Part shown: positions 26,181 to 34,629 of the stretch, piece by piece | Layout: the number at the start of each line of letters is the position of its first letter | Position numbering within the stretch: the stretch's first letter is position 1 | Assembly: GCA_029259595.1 (NCBI GenBank) | Contig: JAJDEW010000083.1 | Location: 1-42,225, forward strand | DNA: 42,225 bases | Source of the DNA: Planctomycetota bacterium | GTDB taxonomy: Bacteria > Planctomycetota > UBA1135 > GCA-002686595 | Direction: 5' to 3' | Notes under the pieces: model-generated | What the model saw: only the letters and a program-made list of their open reading frames with translations | Told to the model about the DNA's origin: nothing | Databases searched by the model: none | Position numbers and translations under genes: made by a program

Positions 26181-28088
26181 TTACCGCACGTCGGTCACGC
26201 GGTAGAGACGGAACAGGTCGTAGGGCGCGCCGTTCGACTGCCGGATCGTCGTGGGACTGCGGTACACGAGCTCGAAGCCCGGCACGTTCTCGAGCACGTC
26301 GGCCTCCACGCTCTGGAACGTCTCCGCCGCCGAGCCCGGCGGCCAGGCCCGGGCATCGACCGCCAGGCCCCCCGTGTACCGCGACAGGTACCCCAGGGTG
26401 TAGCGGTCGAACAGCACGTAACCGCAGTCGAAGCGCTCCGTCGCCAGGCGCCGAACGTCGGCCGGAGTGCCGTGAAAGTAGGCCGTCAAGAAGTCCTCGG
26501 CGCGACGGCGGCTGCGCTCGGTCTCGTACTTGGGCTGCAACACGATCGCGCGCCGCGTGTGCGCCAGGATGGCGGTCGAGTTCATGAAGTCGCCGAGGAT
26601 CGCGGCCTCCGACGGCAGCTCGGCCTCGACCCAGCGCACGAGCGCCCGGATCTCCGCGTTGCGGCCCGGCGGCTGGTACCAGGGGCTCTGGAAGTCGCGC
26701 AGGTAGGCGCTGAGCAGAAAGGCGTGCGCCAGGACGAAACCGACTCCCGGGATTCCGCTCTTGAGCGACGTATCTACGCGCGCGACGAGCCCGGCCAGCG
26801 CCAGCGGCAACAGGAAACCCGGTAGGAGCGCCGTGCGCTGGACCAGCCAGGCCATGACGAGCGAAGCCGCCGCGAAGGCCAGCACGGCCGCGAGCGCTCC
26901 CGCCTCGAGGCGGCGACGAAGGAGCGCGGCCAGGCCGACGACGAGCACCGGGACCAAGCCCAAGAACCAGGACGCCTCGCGCAGGGTCAGGGTCGCGAAG
27001 GGGCCCTGCCACAGGAGCCGGGCGTCGAACGAGATCCGCGCGGGATCCGCGGGCAAGACGCCGCCGTGGGCGAGCTTCGCCACGAGGACCTCGAAGACGT
27101 GGTCGTGTCCACCGCTACCGAGTGCCGCCCGCAGGAGCAGCGCGAGTCCCAAGCCGAAGCCGCTCGCGAGTGCGACGCTCCCCCGCCGGGGAGATCCTCC
27201 ACGACAACCGAGCACGACGAGACCGGCAGCCAGCCCGAAGGCCGGGGAGAACACGAGGTCGCTCGCGCGCAGGGCCGGCACGAGGAGGGCGGCGCCGAGC
27301 GGCGGCAGGGCGAGCGCGAGCAGGCCCCGGCGAGCGGCGGCGCCGAGCGGGCGCGGATCCACGAGCCGCCACGCGACGAGCACGAGCAGCTCCAGGAGCA
27401 AGAAGAAGGCCAGCGCATGCCACGTCGCCAAGGCGGCGGCCAGCAAGCCGCCGCTGGCGAGAAAGTCCACCCCGCGCCTCGCCCGCGCCGCTCGCAGGCC
27501 GAAGGCGACGTGCAGGGCGAACAACGGGAAGGCGAGGTCCTCGCGCACGAGGATGAAGCCGATCGTCCGGTAGTTCGCCGGCAAAACGGCCGCGAGGGCC
27601 GTCGCGAGAAGCGCGAGCCAGCGGCTCGCGCCGAGCGCGCGCGCGCCGATCCAGACGGCCGGCAGCACGAGGCTCGCGAGCAACGCGGCCAGGAGGAGCG
27701 CGTTCAGGTGCAGCGGCCGGCCCCCGCCGAGCGTGGCATGGAACCAGGCGGTCAGAAACTCCTGGCCGACCGTGAACTCGGCCGCGATGTCGGTCGTTTC
27801 GGGGTGCTGGATGCGCGGATCGGCGCGAAAGTCGTCCGGGACACCGCCGCCGGCCTCGACGATCCGTTCAGTGACGTAGAACAGGAGCGCCGGGTCGCTC
27901 TTCAACAGGCCGCGCGCTTCGACCGCGTCGAATTCGGGGTCGGCGAGTGCGGTCCGGACCCGAACGGTCGCCGAAGCGAGCACGAGCAGGAGGACTACGA
28001 ACCCGCTCGAGGCGCTTCGAAGCAGCCGCCGGGCGGGCGGCCCCGGCTCGACCGCGCTCTGCTCCGGTTGCGTGCTCTCGGTTCCCAT
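26181..28088 (-). CDS. Polytopic membrane protein of the GT-C / STT3-oligosaccharyltransferase type
   Basis: 635 aa from the ATG at MGTESTQPEQ. A first hydrophobic helix (about 28-42) is followed by an exposed loop, SDPALLFYVTERIVEAGGGVPDD...DPRIQHPET, matching the D-x-x-x-x/Tyr..P plan of STT3, AglB and PglB proteins. About 12 further hydrophobic segments follow, with RTIGFILVREDLAFPLF corresponding to the second acidic loop of STT3, and a ~140-aa soluble C-terminus. The canonical WWDYG is not seen; GDFMNSTAIL stands at that place. The role is probably glycan or lipid-linked sugar transfer. It is third after the GGDEF-like and MamK-like genes, 158 bp apart. The start is uncertain: no good Shine-Dalgarno, with GTG at 28184 and ATG at 28154 as alternatives. 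Confidence 0.65.
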   Translation of the reverse strand: MGTESTQPEQSAVEPGPPARRLLRSASSGFVVLLLVLASATVRVRTALADPEFDAVEARGLLKSDPALLFYVTERIVEAGGGVPDDFRADPRIQHPETTDIAAEFTVGQEFLTAWFHATLGGGRPLHLNALLLAALLASLVLPAVWIGARALGASRWLALLATALAAVLPANYRTIGFILVREDLAFPLFALHVAFGLRAARARRGVDFLASGGLLAAALATWHALAFFLLLELLVLVAWRLVDPRPLGAAARRGLLALALPPLGAALLVPALRASDLVFSPAFGLAAGLVVLGCRGGSPRRGSVALASGFGLGLALLLRAALGSGGHDHVFEVLVAKLAHGGVLPADPARISFDARLLWQGPFATLTLREASWFLGLVPVLVVGLAALLRRRLEAGALAAVLAFAAASLVMAWLVQRTALLPGFLLPLALAGLVARVDTSLKSGIPGVGFVLAHAFLLSAYLRDFQSPWYQPPGRNAEIRALVRWVEAELPSEAAILGDFMNSTAILAHTRRAIVLQPKYETERSRRRAEDFLTAYFHGTPADVRRLATERFDCGYVLFDRYTLGYLSRYTGGLAVDARAWPPGSAAETFQSVEADVLENVPGFELVYRSPTTIRQSNGAPYDLFRLYRVTDVR

Positions 28089-28246
28089 CGATGCGGAGCG
28101 CTCGCGAGCGCGGTTCGACGACCGTGCGACGCGAGCGGGCTCTCGAGGCGCCATCGCAGCCGAAAGTCGGGTGCGACGCAACACGGGTCACGACGAGCCG
28201 GGCGACCGGACGAGCTTCCGAGCGCCCTTCGGCTCCCGCGCGCGAC

Positions 28247-29299
28247 CTACTTCAGCTTCTCCCAGTACTCCGCCGGCATGTCGTGGGCGATCTTCAGGGC
28301 CCCGTTGGCACCGCCGTACATGGGCTCCTCGATGCGCAGGACGCGGCCCCCGCCGAGGTTCTCGTGCATCTCGCGCTCGATGGCCGAATCGAGGCCGCGG
28401 ATCTGGCTGCCGCCGCCCGCGAGCAGGACGCGGTCCTTCAACCGCTGCTGGAACTCGGGATCGAAGGTCGCGATCAGCTGGCCGAGGCCCTCGACGATCG
28501 GCGGGACGATCTTGCGGCAGGCCTCGCGCATCTCGGCCGTAATGTCGAAGGGCGTCGGCTTGCCGCGCACGGGCAGATCGACGATCACCTTCTCCATCTC
28601 CTCGGAGACGGCGGCGTGGCGCTCCTTGATCGACTTGATCATCTGAATCGTGAACTGCGCCTCCGGGTAGCGCGTCGCGATGAGCTTCTCGAGCTCCTCG
28701 TCGACGTAGTCGCCGGCGGTCGTCAGCGTGATCTGGTCCGTGTCCTCGGGCATCGTGCCGTGCATCCGGCACAGGTCGACCGTGCCCGCACCGATGTCGA
28801 TCACGAGCACGTCGTCCAGCATGTCCAGGCCGTACGCGACCGCGAAGGGCTCGGAGCAGAGCATCACCGAGTCGACCGACTGGCGCGCGGCCTCGATGAT
28901 CGCTTCCTTGTTGTTGATCGAAGCCTGGGCCGGCGCACCGATCACGGCGTAGATCAGCTCGTCCTTGCGGGGCTTCGCACGGCGGATGATCTCGGAGATC
29001 AGGTCCTTGGCGGCGCCCAGGTTGTCCTGGTTCGCCGCGCCGTCGTCGTTCGACTTCAAGACGCCGTGCTGGAGCGGCCGGAAGAAATTCAACGAGAGCC
29101 GGTGCTCGACGGCCTCCGAGCCGAACAAGACGTCCTTCTTGAGCAACTTGCGGCTCACTACGTCCTTGGGATAGCCAACGAAGGACGCCACGGTCTCGCG
29201 AAGGCCGTTGCTGGCCGAAACGGACGTTCGAGACGTACCGAGATCGATACCCAGATAGAGAACGCCGTGGTCCTTCTTCGGATCGCTTCCTGAACTCAT
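28247..29299 (-). CDS. MamK-family actin-like filament protein
   Basis: A 350-aa actin-fold ATPase. Phosphate 1 GIDLGTSRTS (18-27), VGYPKDVVSRKLL, SEPFAVAYGLD with Glu150, phosphate 2 VIDIGAGTVDL with Asp168 (these match MamK Glu143 and Asp161, with the same 18-residue spacing), adenosine motif VLLAGGGSQIRG (291-302), and a C-terminal PAEYWEKL as in MamK. The resemblance to MamK is stronger than to MreB or ParM. In magnetotactic bacteria MamK filaments line up magnetosomes; relatives occur in non-magnetotactic phyla with unknown jobs. No other mam gene is in the window, so magnetosomes are not implied. It lies 51 bp after the GGDEF-like gene. Confidence 0.9.
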   Translation of the reverse strand: MSSGSDPKKDHGVLYLGIDLGTSRTSVSASNGLRETVASFVGYPKDVVSRKLLKKDVLFGSEAVEHRLSLNFFRPLQHGVLKSNDDGAANQDNLGAAKDLISEIIRRAKPRKDELIYAVIGAPAQASINNKEAIIEAARQSVDSVMLCSEPFAVAYGLDMLDDVLVIDIGAGTVDLCRMHGTMPEDTDQITLTTAGDYVDEELEKLIATRYPEAQFTIQMIKSIKERHAAVSEEMEKVIVDLPVRGKPTPFDITAEMREACRKIVPPIVEGLGQLIATFDPEFQQRLKDRVLLAGGGSQIRGLDSAIEREMHENLGGGRVLRIEEPMYGGANGALKIAHDMPAEYWEKLK

Positions 29300-29350
29300 C
29301 GCTTGCCTGCTTCTGCTTTGGGATGGAGCGGCCCTTGGGCCGTCAGCTTG

Positions 29351-30445
29351 TCAATCGGACTTTTTCTTCTGGATGTCGTTCCGCAAGTTGACGTTGGCCT
29401 CGAAAATGAGCGTCAACATGTCGTTCTTGCGGTGAACCTCGTCGTCGTCGCCGCTGACTCCCTGGACGGTGCGATAGATCGACGCGACGCCCGGGTCGAT
29501 CCCCTTCGTGCGCGCCACGCGGCGGAGCTCGCCCTCGGTCAGGTCCAACAGTCCTTTCAGCTTGACGACGCGTCGCTCGAGCACCTCGATCTGACCCTGG
29601 TGCTGATCGACCATGTCGGAACGAGCGCGCTCCTTCGCGAGCCGCATGCAGTCGGCCGCGGCGACCAGCACCTGCTCGCGTAGGCGGTCCAGCTCGTCGG
29701 AGGCGCCATCGAAGGCCTGGAAGACGTTCGTGATGCGCTCGGGCAGCGACGCACCCGGCAGATCCCGGAAGTCGAGCTCGTTCGGCGGGCGCGGGGCGGG
29801 GGTCGAGCCGGCCGGCGGAACCTCCGGCCGGGAGACCGGGGCGGGCGGAACGACCGGCGCGGTCTCGCTCGCGAGCCGCTGGGCTTCACGCTCGAGATCC
29901 TCGCGCAGGCCCTGGATCAGGTCGGTCGCACTCTCGCGCTGCACGAAGCGGTCGCCACCCGAGTCGTTCGCGAAGGCGAGCGCTTCCTCGGCGTCCTGGA
30001 ACCACTGTTCGTACGTCGTTGCGCGGCCGGGATCGGCGAAGGACATCCCGATCGAGAGCGTCGAGCGGATTGTCCGGCCGTCGCTCTGGAACGTGAGCTG
30101 GCGAACGCTGCGCAAGAAGCGGCCGGCAAGCGCGCGCGCCGCGCCCAGGGACGTGTGCGGGAACACGGCCATCACACGGTTGCCCATCAGGCATCCGAGG
30201 AAGTCGCTCTCACGCGTCATCGAACGCAGCTTCGAGACCACCGCCTGCAGGATCTCCTCGCGCGACTCGAACCCGTACAGGTCGTGCAGGTACTCGAGCC
30301 GGTCGATCTCCGCCAGCATGAGGACGAGCGGATACTCGTACCGCATGGCGCGCTCGAACTCGATCCGCATCAAGTGGCGGATCTCACGGGGCGTGAAGAG
30401 CCCCTGTTCGGATTCGCTGAAGCGCGCGGGAGGGAAACCTTTCAT
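29351..30445 (-). CDS. Degenerate GGDEF-like protein with Pro-rich linker and coiled coil
   Basis: 364 aa. Residues 20-170 are a GGDEF-type fold (AEIDRLEYLHDLYGFESREEILQAVVSKLR; DFLGCLMGNRVMAVFPH; STLSIGMS), but the GGDEF signature reads MGNRV at 87-91 and the RxGG arginine is Cys85. It should not make c-di-GMP; it may bind a nucleotide or a partner. A Pro-rich linker (195-222) leads to a predicted coiled coil (245-315) and the conserved-looking end NDMLTLIFEANVNLRNDIQ. The chosen ATG immediately precedes the fold. Co-transcription with the MamK-like gene (51-bp gap) suggests an adaptor or regulator of the filament; this is inference. Confidence 0.85.
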   Translation of the reverse strand: MKGFPPARFSESEQGLFTPREIRHLMRIEFERAMRYEYPLVLMLAEIDRLEYLHDLYGFESREEILQAVVSKLRSMTRESDFLGCLMGNRVMAVFPHTSLGAARALAGRFLRSVRQLTFQSDGRTIRSTLSIGMSFADPGRATTYEQWFQDAEEALAFANDSGGDRFVQRESATDLIQGLREDLEREAQRLASETAPVVPPAPVSRPEVPPAGSTPAPRPPNELDFRDLPGASLPERITNVFQAFDGASDELDRLREQVLVAAADCMRLAKERARSDMVDQHQGQIEVLERRVVKLKGLLDLTEGELRRVARTKGIDPGVASIYRTVQGVSGDDDEVHRKNDMLTLIFEANVNLRNDIQKKKSD

Positions 30446-30871
30446 GGACGGAGGGCGCGGGGCACGGAGGCCCGGGCGGAGGGCGAGTCGGTCGGAAGGG
30501 CGAGGGAATCGGTCGGAAAGTCTTTCGGACGTGCGCGACGGGCCGCTTGAGCCGGCTTTGCCCGCTTGGAGAACAACCGGCGCGGGGCCACCACGTTCCT
30601 GCGCGATCGATCTCCGTCGGGCAGGCCGCGGGCGCGCGCCCCGAAAGGATAGCGGTTCGAACACCCGGTCACGTTCGAGGGCTCCGGGATCGGGATCGAA
30701 GTTCGTAGAACTTGCGGCCTCGGCGGCCCCCTTGCCCACAAACCGGGTGCGTGCAGGCCCGCGAGCCGGCCCGCGTCAGGGGCTCGCCGCGGCTCGACGA
30801 CAGGCTCCTCGCAGCTGGAGCGTGCGGGAAGACGCGCGAGCCCAGGAGCGCGGCGGGCTACGCTCTGCGTC
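30446..30871. other. 426-bp divergent intergenic region with two dyads
   Basis: No gene is supported, although some frames stay open. Two dyad symmetries stand out: GTTCGAAC (30652-30659) and AAGTTC-GTA-GAACTT (30699-30713). Both use the GTTC/GAAC half-site and are ~45 bp apart, consistent with one dimeric regulator between the MamK-locus and selenoprotein genes. Clear -35/-10 boxes were not found on either strand. Confidence 0.35.
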
Positions 30872-31432
30872 ATGGCCTGGATCGAAACCATCGACGAGGG
30901 CGCTGCCCGCGGACCTCTGAAAGAGCTCTACGCACGCATGCTCGACCCCGGGTCCCAGCGCGTCGACAACGTGCTGAAGATCCACGCCCTGCATCCGGAC
31001 GGCCTCGCGGCCCACTGGTCGGTGTACCGCGCCGCCATGGCGGGAACGCGCGGGCTGCGCAAGGTCGAGCGCGAGCTCGTCGCGGTGCTCGTCAGCACGA
31101 TCAACGACTGCCACTACTGAATCACCCACCACCGGCGCGGTCTGCGCCGACTGCTGCGGGACGACGCGCTGGCCGACGGCATCGAGGCGGCGGGCGCCGA
31201 CCTCGACCGGCTCGAGGCGCTCGCGCTCGGCCCGCGTCGGATCGCGCTCCTGCGTTACGCCGCCAAGCTGACGCGCACGCCTGCTGCCATGACGCGCGAC
31301 GACGTCCGAGCCCTCGCGGCCGTCGGCCTCGCAGATGCGGACGTGCTCGCGCTGGCGGAGGTCACGGCCTACTACGCCTACGCGAATCGCATCGTCGACG
31401 GGCTGGGCGTCGAGCTCGAAGACCCCGACTGA
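30872..31432 (+). CDS. AhpD/peroxidase-related CMD-family selenoprotein (Sec at codon 83, TGA 31118-31120)
   Basis: An 186-aa protein when the in-frame TGA is read as selenocysteine. The first part ends STINDCHY; then the TGA; then ITHHRRGL, KLTRTPAAMTRDDVRALAAVG, and AYYAYANRIVDGLGVELE. This is the full peroxidase-related AhpD-like fold, and the TGA falls exactly where the family has the second Cys of N-x-C-x-Y-C-x-x-H-H, giving Cys80-x-x-Sec83 followed by His86-His87. A hairpin with GGUCU loop begins right after (see the SECIS entry). Both halves are intact and in frame, so standard gene callers would split it or call it a pseudogene. The likely role is thiol/selenol peroxidase or reductase. 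The ATG has no clear Shine-Dalgarno. No selA-D genes lie in the window. Confidence 0.9.
31118..31149 (+). promoter_or_regulatory. Bacterial SECIS element with Sec UGA
   Basis: UGA is followed after 18 nt by the loop GGUCU, closed by a perfect 6-bp stem CGGCGC (31133-31138)/GCGCCG (31144-31149). In E. coli fdhF the same loop GGUCU also sits 18 nt after the UGA and the codons are likewise GGU CUG. SelB binds this hairpin with the selenocysteyl-tRNA. Loop, spacing and stem are read directly; recoding is inferred. Confidence 0.88.
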
Positions 31433-31438
31433 TCGCCT

Positions 31439-32530
31439 TCAGACGCCGGCGGTCAGGAGGCTCTCGAGGCGGCGGGTGTAGGCGCTCAAGCCATCGATCG
31501 AATCCGGGCGCTGGAACTTCGCCAACGCATCGGGATCGTCCGCGAGCAGCGTCGCGATCGCCTTCCAGAGCTCGGCCTGGCGAGGCGACAAGAGCGGGCG
31601 GGGGTCCTCGTGTCGCTCGAGCCAGGCGTTGACGCGCGTGGCCTGCAACGGGGTCAGGGGCACGAAACGCAGGTTCGAATGCTCGAGGTGGTACTTCTCA
31701 TCGGAGGGCTTGGCCGCGCGCAGAGCCTCCACGGAGAGCTTGACGTCGCCCCCGAGCACCTCGCGCGCACTCTCGTAACGGTCTCCATCCCCCACGAACA
31801 CGACGTCGGCACAACCTGCGTCGTTCGCGTTGCGCACGAGCTCCACGAACGGGAGCCGCTTCGGATCATAGAAGACCTCGACCACCTCACGCTCGTCCAG
31901 CCAACCGACGCGGGTGCGGAACACGCCGTCGATCCCGCCGAGCTCGGCTTCGCCCTTCCAGAAGCAGTGCATGCCGAACACCGCCCGCTCGAGTCGCGGC
32001 GCGAGCAGCTCTTCGTGTGCCAACGCGAGATAGCGCGGAACGGGACGCCCGGCCTTCTCGAGGGCGGCGATCATCCGCTCGACCACCGAACCCGCGTCGT
32101 AGACACCGTCGGCGCGCGGCAACAGCTCGCTGCCGTCCGCCGTGAAGTGCCGCACGACGGGGTTGTTCCAGGCCGGCTCCTCATAGCGCTCGAGCAGCTT
32201 CTGATCGACACCGGGACGGTTGTTGTAGATCGCGAGCGGAACGAACTCGCGCTCGATCGCCTCGGCGATCAAGGGGTGCGAGAGCGGCCCGCGTCCGAAG
32301 GCCTTGCACGTGCTGCAGCCGGGAATCTCCTGAAACAGGAGCAGCACCGGGCGGCCGCTCTCGCGCGACTCCGCGAAGGCCGCGTCGTGATCGCGCCCCC
32401 AGGCGACGGAGCCCAGCTCCACCGGGTTGTCGTCCGTCGGGTCGGGGATCGAGTGCGAGGCCGAAGTGTTCGAGAACAAGAGCAAGCCAGACAGGGCCGA
32501 TGCGGCCAACAAACGAGCGGTCGTGAACAT
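31439..32530 (-). CDS. Secreted thioredoxin-like / MsrA-like fusion protein (VPGUxxT-type family, Cys form)
   Basis: 363 aa. A signal peptide (1-25) leads to a thioredoxin-like domain (38-160) with EIPGCSTCKAFG: Cys72-x-x-Cys75 at the place of the U in VPGUxxT-type (seleno)proteins. A second domain (about 180-265) is MsrA-like: AVFGMHCFWKGEAELGGIDGV with Cys189, Phe-Trp and Glu194, and EVFYDPKRLPFVELV. A ~100-aa C-terminal helical part follows. GGGAGGG lies 9 nt upstream of the ATG. It converges on the selenoprotein with only 6 bp between stop codons. The role is probably redox repair of envelope proteins. The family name comes from memory and should be checked. Confidence 0.8.
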   Translation of the reverse strand: MFTTARLLAASALSGLLLFSNTSASHSIPDPTDDNPVELGSVAWGRDHDAAFAESRESGRPVLLLFQEIPGCSTCKAFGRGPLSHPLIAEAIEREFVPLAIYNNRPGVDQKLLERYEEPAWNNPVVRHFTADGSELLPRADGVYDAGSVVERMIAALEKAGRPVPRYLALAHEELLAPRLERAVFGMHCFWKGEAELGGIDGVFRTRVGWLDEREVVEVFYDPKRLPFVELVRNANDAGCADVVFVGDGDRYESAREVLGGDVKLSVEALRAAKPSDEKYHLEHSNLRFVPLTPLQATRVNAWLERHEDPRPLLSPRQAELWKAIATLLADDPDALAKFQRPDSIDGLSAYTRRLESLLTAGV

Positions 32531-32631
32531 GTTCGGGACCCTCCCCGGGCGGACGATGCGACGGTGAGCCTACGGCACGCGAGCGGATTTCGGACGGATC
32601 CCGCGCCGGCTTTACCGGGAACTCGCGGACC

Positions 32632-33453
<822 letters not shown>

Positions 33454-33546
33454 GACGCGCGGCATCCTACCCGAGCCCCGTCCTCGGACTGCAGCTTCCT
33501 CGCCTGTCCCCTCACCCCCGCAAGGACGGGCTCGCAGAACGCCTTC

Positions 33547-34629
33547 TCAGACGAGCAAGGGACGGCTGGCCGCGAGCAGCGCCTCCGGCTCGATCCCGCG
33601 CAGACAGCGCAGGTAGGCGGAGGCCGGGAACGGGCAGCGTTCGCGGTGGCAGGGACCGCAGGCGACCTCGATGCGGACCTCGTTCGTGAGCACGTCGGCC
33701 CCCGCCGAATGGCGCGGATCCGTCGGTCCGAAGAGCACGACGAGGCGCGCACCGGCGGCGCACGCGACATGCCGAGCGCCCCCGTCGGCGGTCCAGACGA
33801 GGCGCGCCGCGGCAGCGTGGGCCGCGAGCTCCATGAGGCCCGCGACCGGCTCGAGCAGGGCCGGTACCGACCGCCCGCAGGCTGCGCGGACCGCCTCCAC
33901 GCGCTCCTGTTCACCGGGCCCACAGGCGAGCAACGCCGTCAGCCCGAGCTCGGCTTCCGCACGGTCGATCGCCCGCGCCCAGAGCTCGGCCGGAACGCCC
34001 TTGGCCGAACCCGGGCGCGCGCCGACCTGGACCAGGAGCAGCTTCCCGCCCGCCGGAAAGCCGACGTGCCGCCGGCGCGCGGAGGCCCGCTCGCGGTCGC
34101 GGGCTCGAAGCTCGAGCCGTGGTCGGGGGTCGGACACCGGCACGCCGAGGAGTCCGAGCAGCTCGACGCAGGTCGCGCCATAGGGGCGCGGCAAGATCCG
34201 CGGCCAGGCTCCGTTGCAGCCGTTGCCGAGCGCCGGCCGGCCACCTTCGCGCGCCGGCCGCAGAACGTCGGTCAAGAGCGCCCCACGCAGGTCGCGCGCG
34301 TGGCCCACGCGGCGTGGAATGCCGGCCCGCAAGGCCGTCCAGGCGCTGCGGAACGAGCCGGGAAAGAGCACCGCGACGTCGTGACCCCGCCAGCCGCCGC
34401 CGCGCCCGTCCCCCGGCGCCGTCGCGGACGGCAGGCGCCGCACCTCGGCCAGGCTGGTGGGCGCGTAGAGCTCGAGCAGCGCCTCGGGTCCGACGACGGT
34501 CACACGCCCGGGCGCGTCCTGGGCGGCGACGAGCGCGCGCAGGGCCGGCTCGGCCAGAACGAAGTCGCCGACCCACTCCGGCATCCGCACGAGCACGCGC
34601 GCGCGCGAATCCAGCGTCGGCCCGATCAC
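33547..34629 (-). CDS. Glycosyltransferase family 9 (heptosyltransferase-like), gene 1
   Basis: 360 aa with a GTG start. Typical GT-B GT9 features: VRMPEWVGDFVLAEPALRAL at the N-terminus (WaaF-type acceptor end), a middle region SRARDLRGALLTDVLRP, ACGPGEQERVEAVR, TADGGARHVACAAGARLVVLFGPTDPRHS, and a C-terminal Cys pattern CGPCHRERCPF...RCLRGIEPEAL seen in heptosyltransferase II relatives. It transfers ADP-heptose to LPS core. The GTG start overlaps the previous gene by GTGA and the protein has no membrane segment. The exact acceptor is unknown. Confidence 0.85.
   Translation of the reverse strand: MIGPTLDSRARVLVRMPEWVGDFVLAEPALRALVAAQDAPGRVTVVGPEALLELYAPTSLAEVRRLPSATAPGDGRGGGWRGHDVAVLFPGSFRSAWTALRAGIPRRVGHARDLRGALLTDVLRPAREGGRPALGNGCNGAWPRILPRPYGATCVELLGLLGVPVSDPRPRLELRARDRERASARRRHVGFPAGGKLLLVQVGARPGSAKGVPAELWARAIDRAEAELGLTALLACGPGEQERVEAVRAACGRSVPALLEPVAGLMELAAHAAAARLVWTADGGARHVACAAGARLVVLFGPTDPRHSAGADVLTNEVRIEVACGPCHRERCPFPASAYLRCLRGIEPEALLAASRPLLV

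Noticed and set aside
28088..28184. Extended N-terminus for the STT3-like protein
   Set aside because: Arg-rich, no Shine-Dalgarno and no match to the fold; the downstream ATG lies closer to the first membrane helix, though this is not certain.
30872..31120. Truncated 82-codon peroxidase-like gene (pseudogene by nonsense mutation)
   Set aside because: Downstream codons keep the family sequence, TGA replaces the exact redox Cys, and an SECIS hairpin follows at the fdhF distance.
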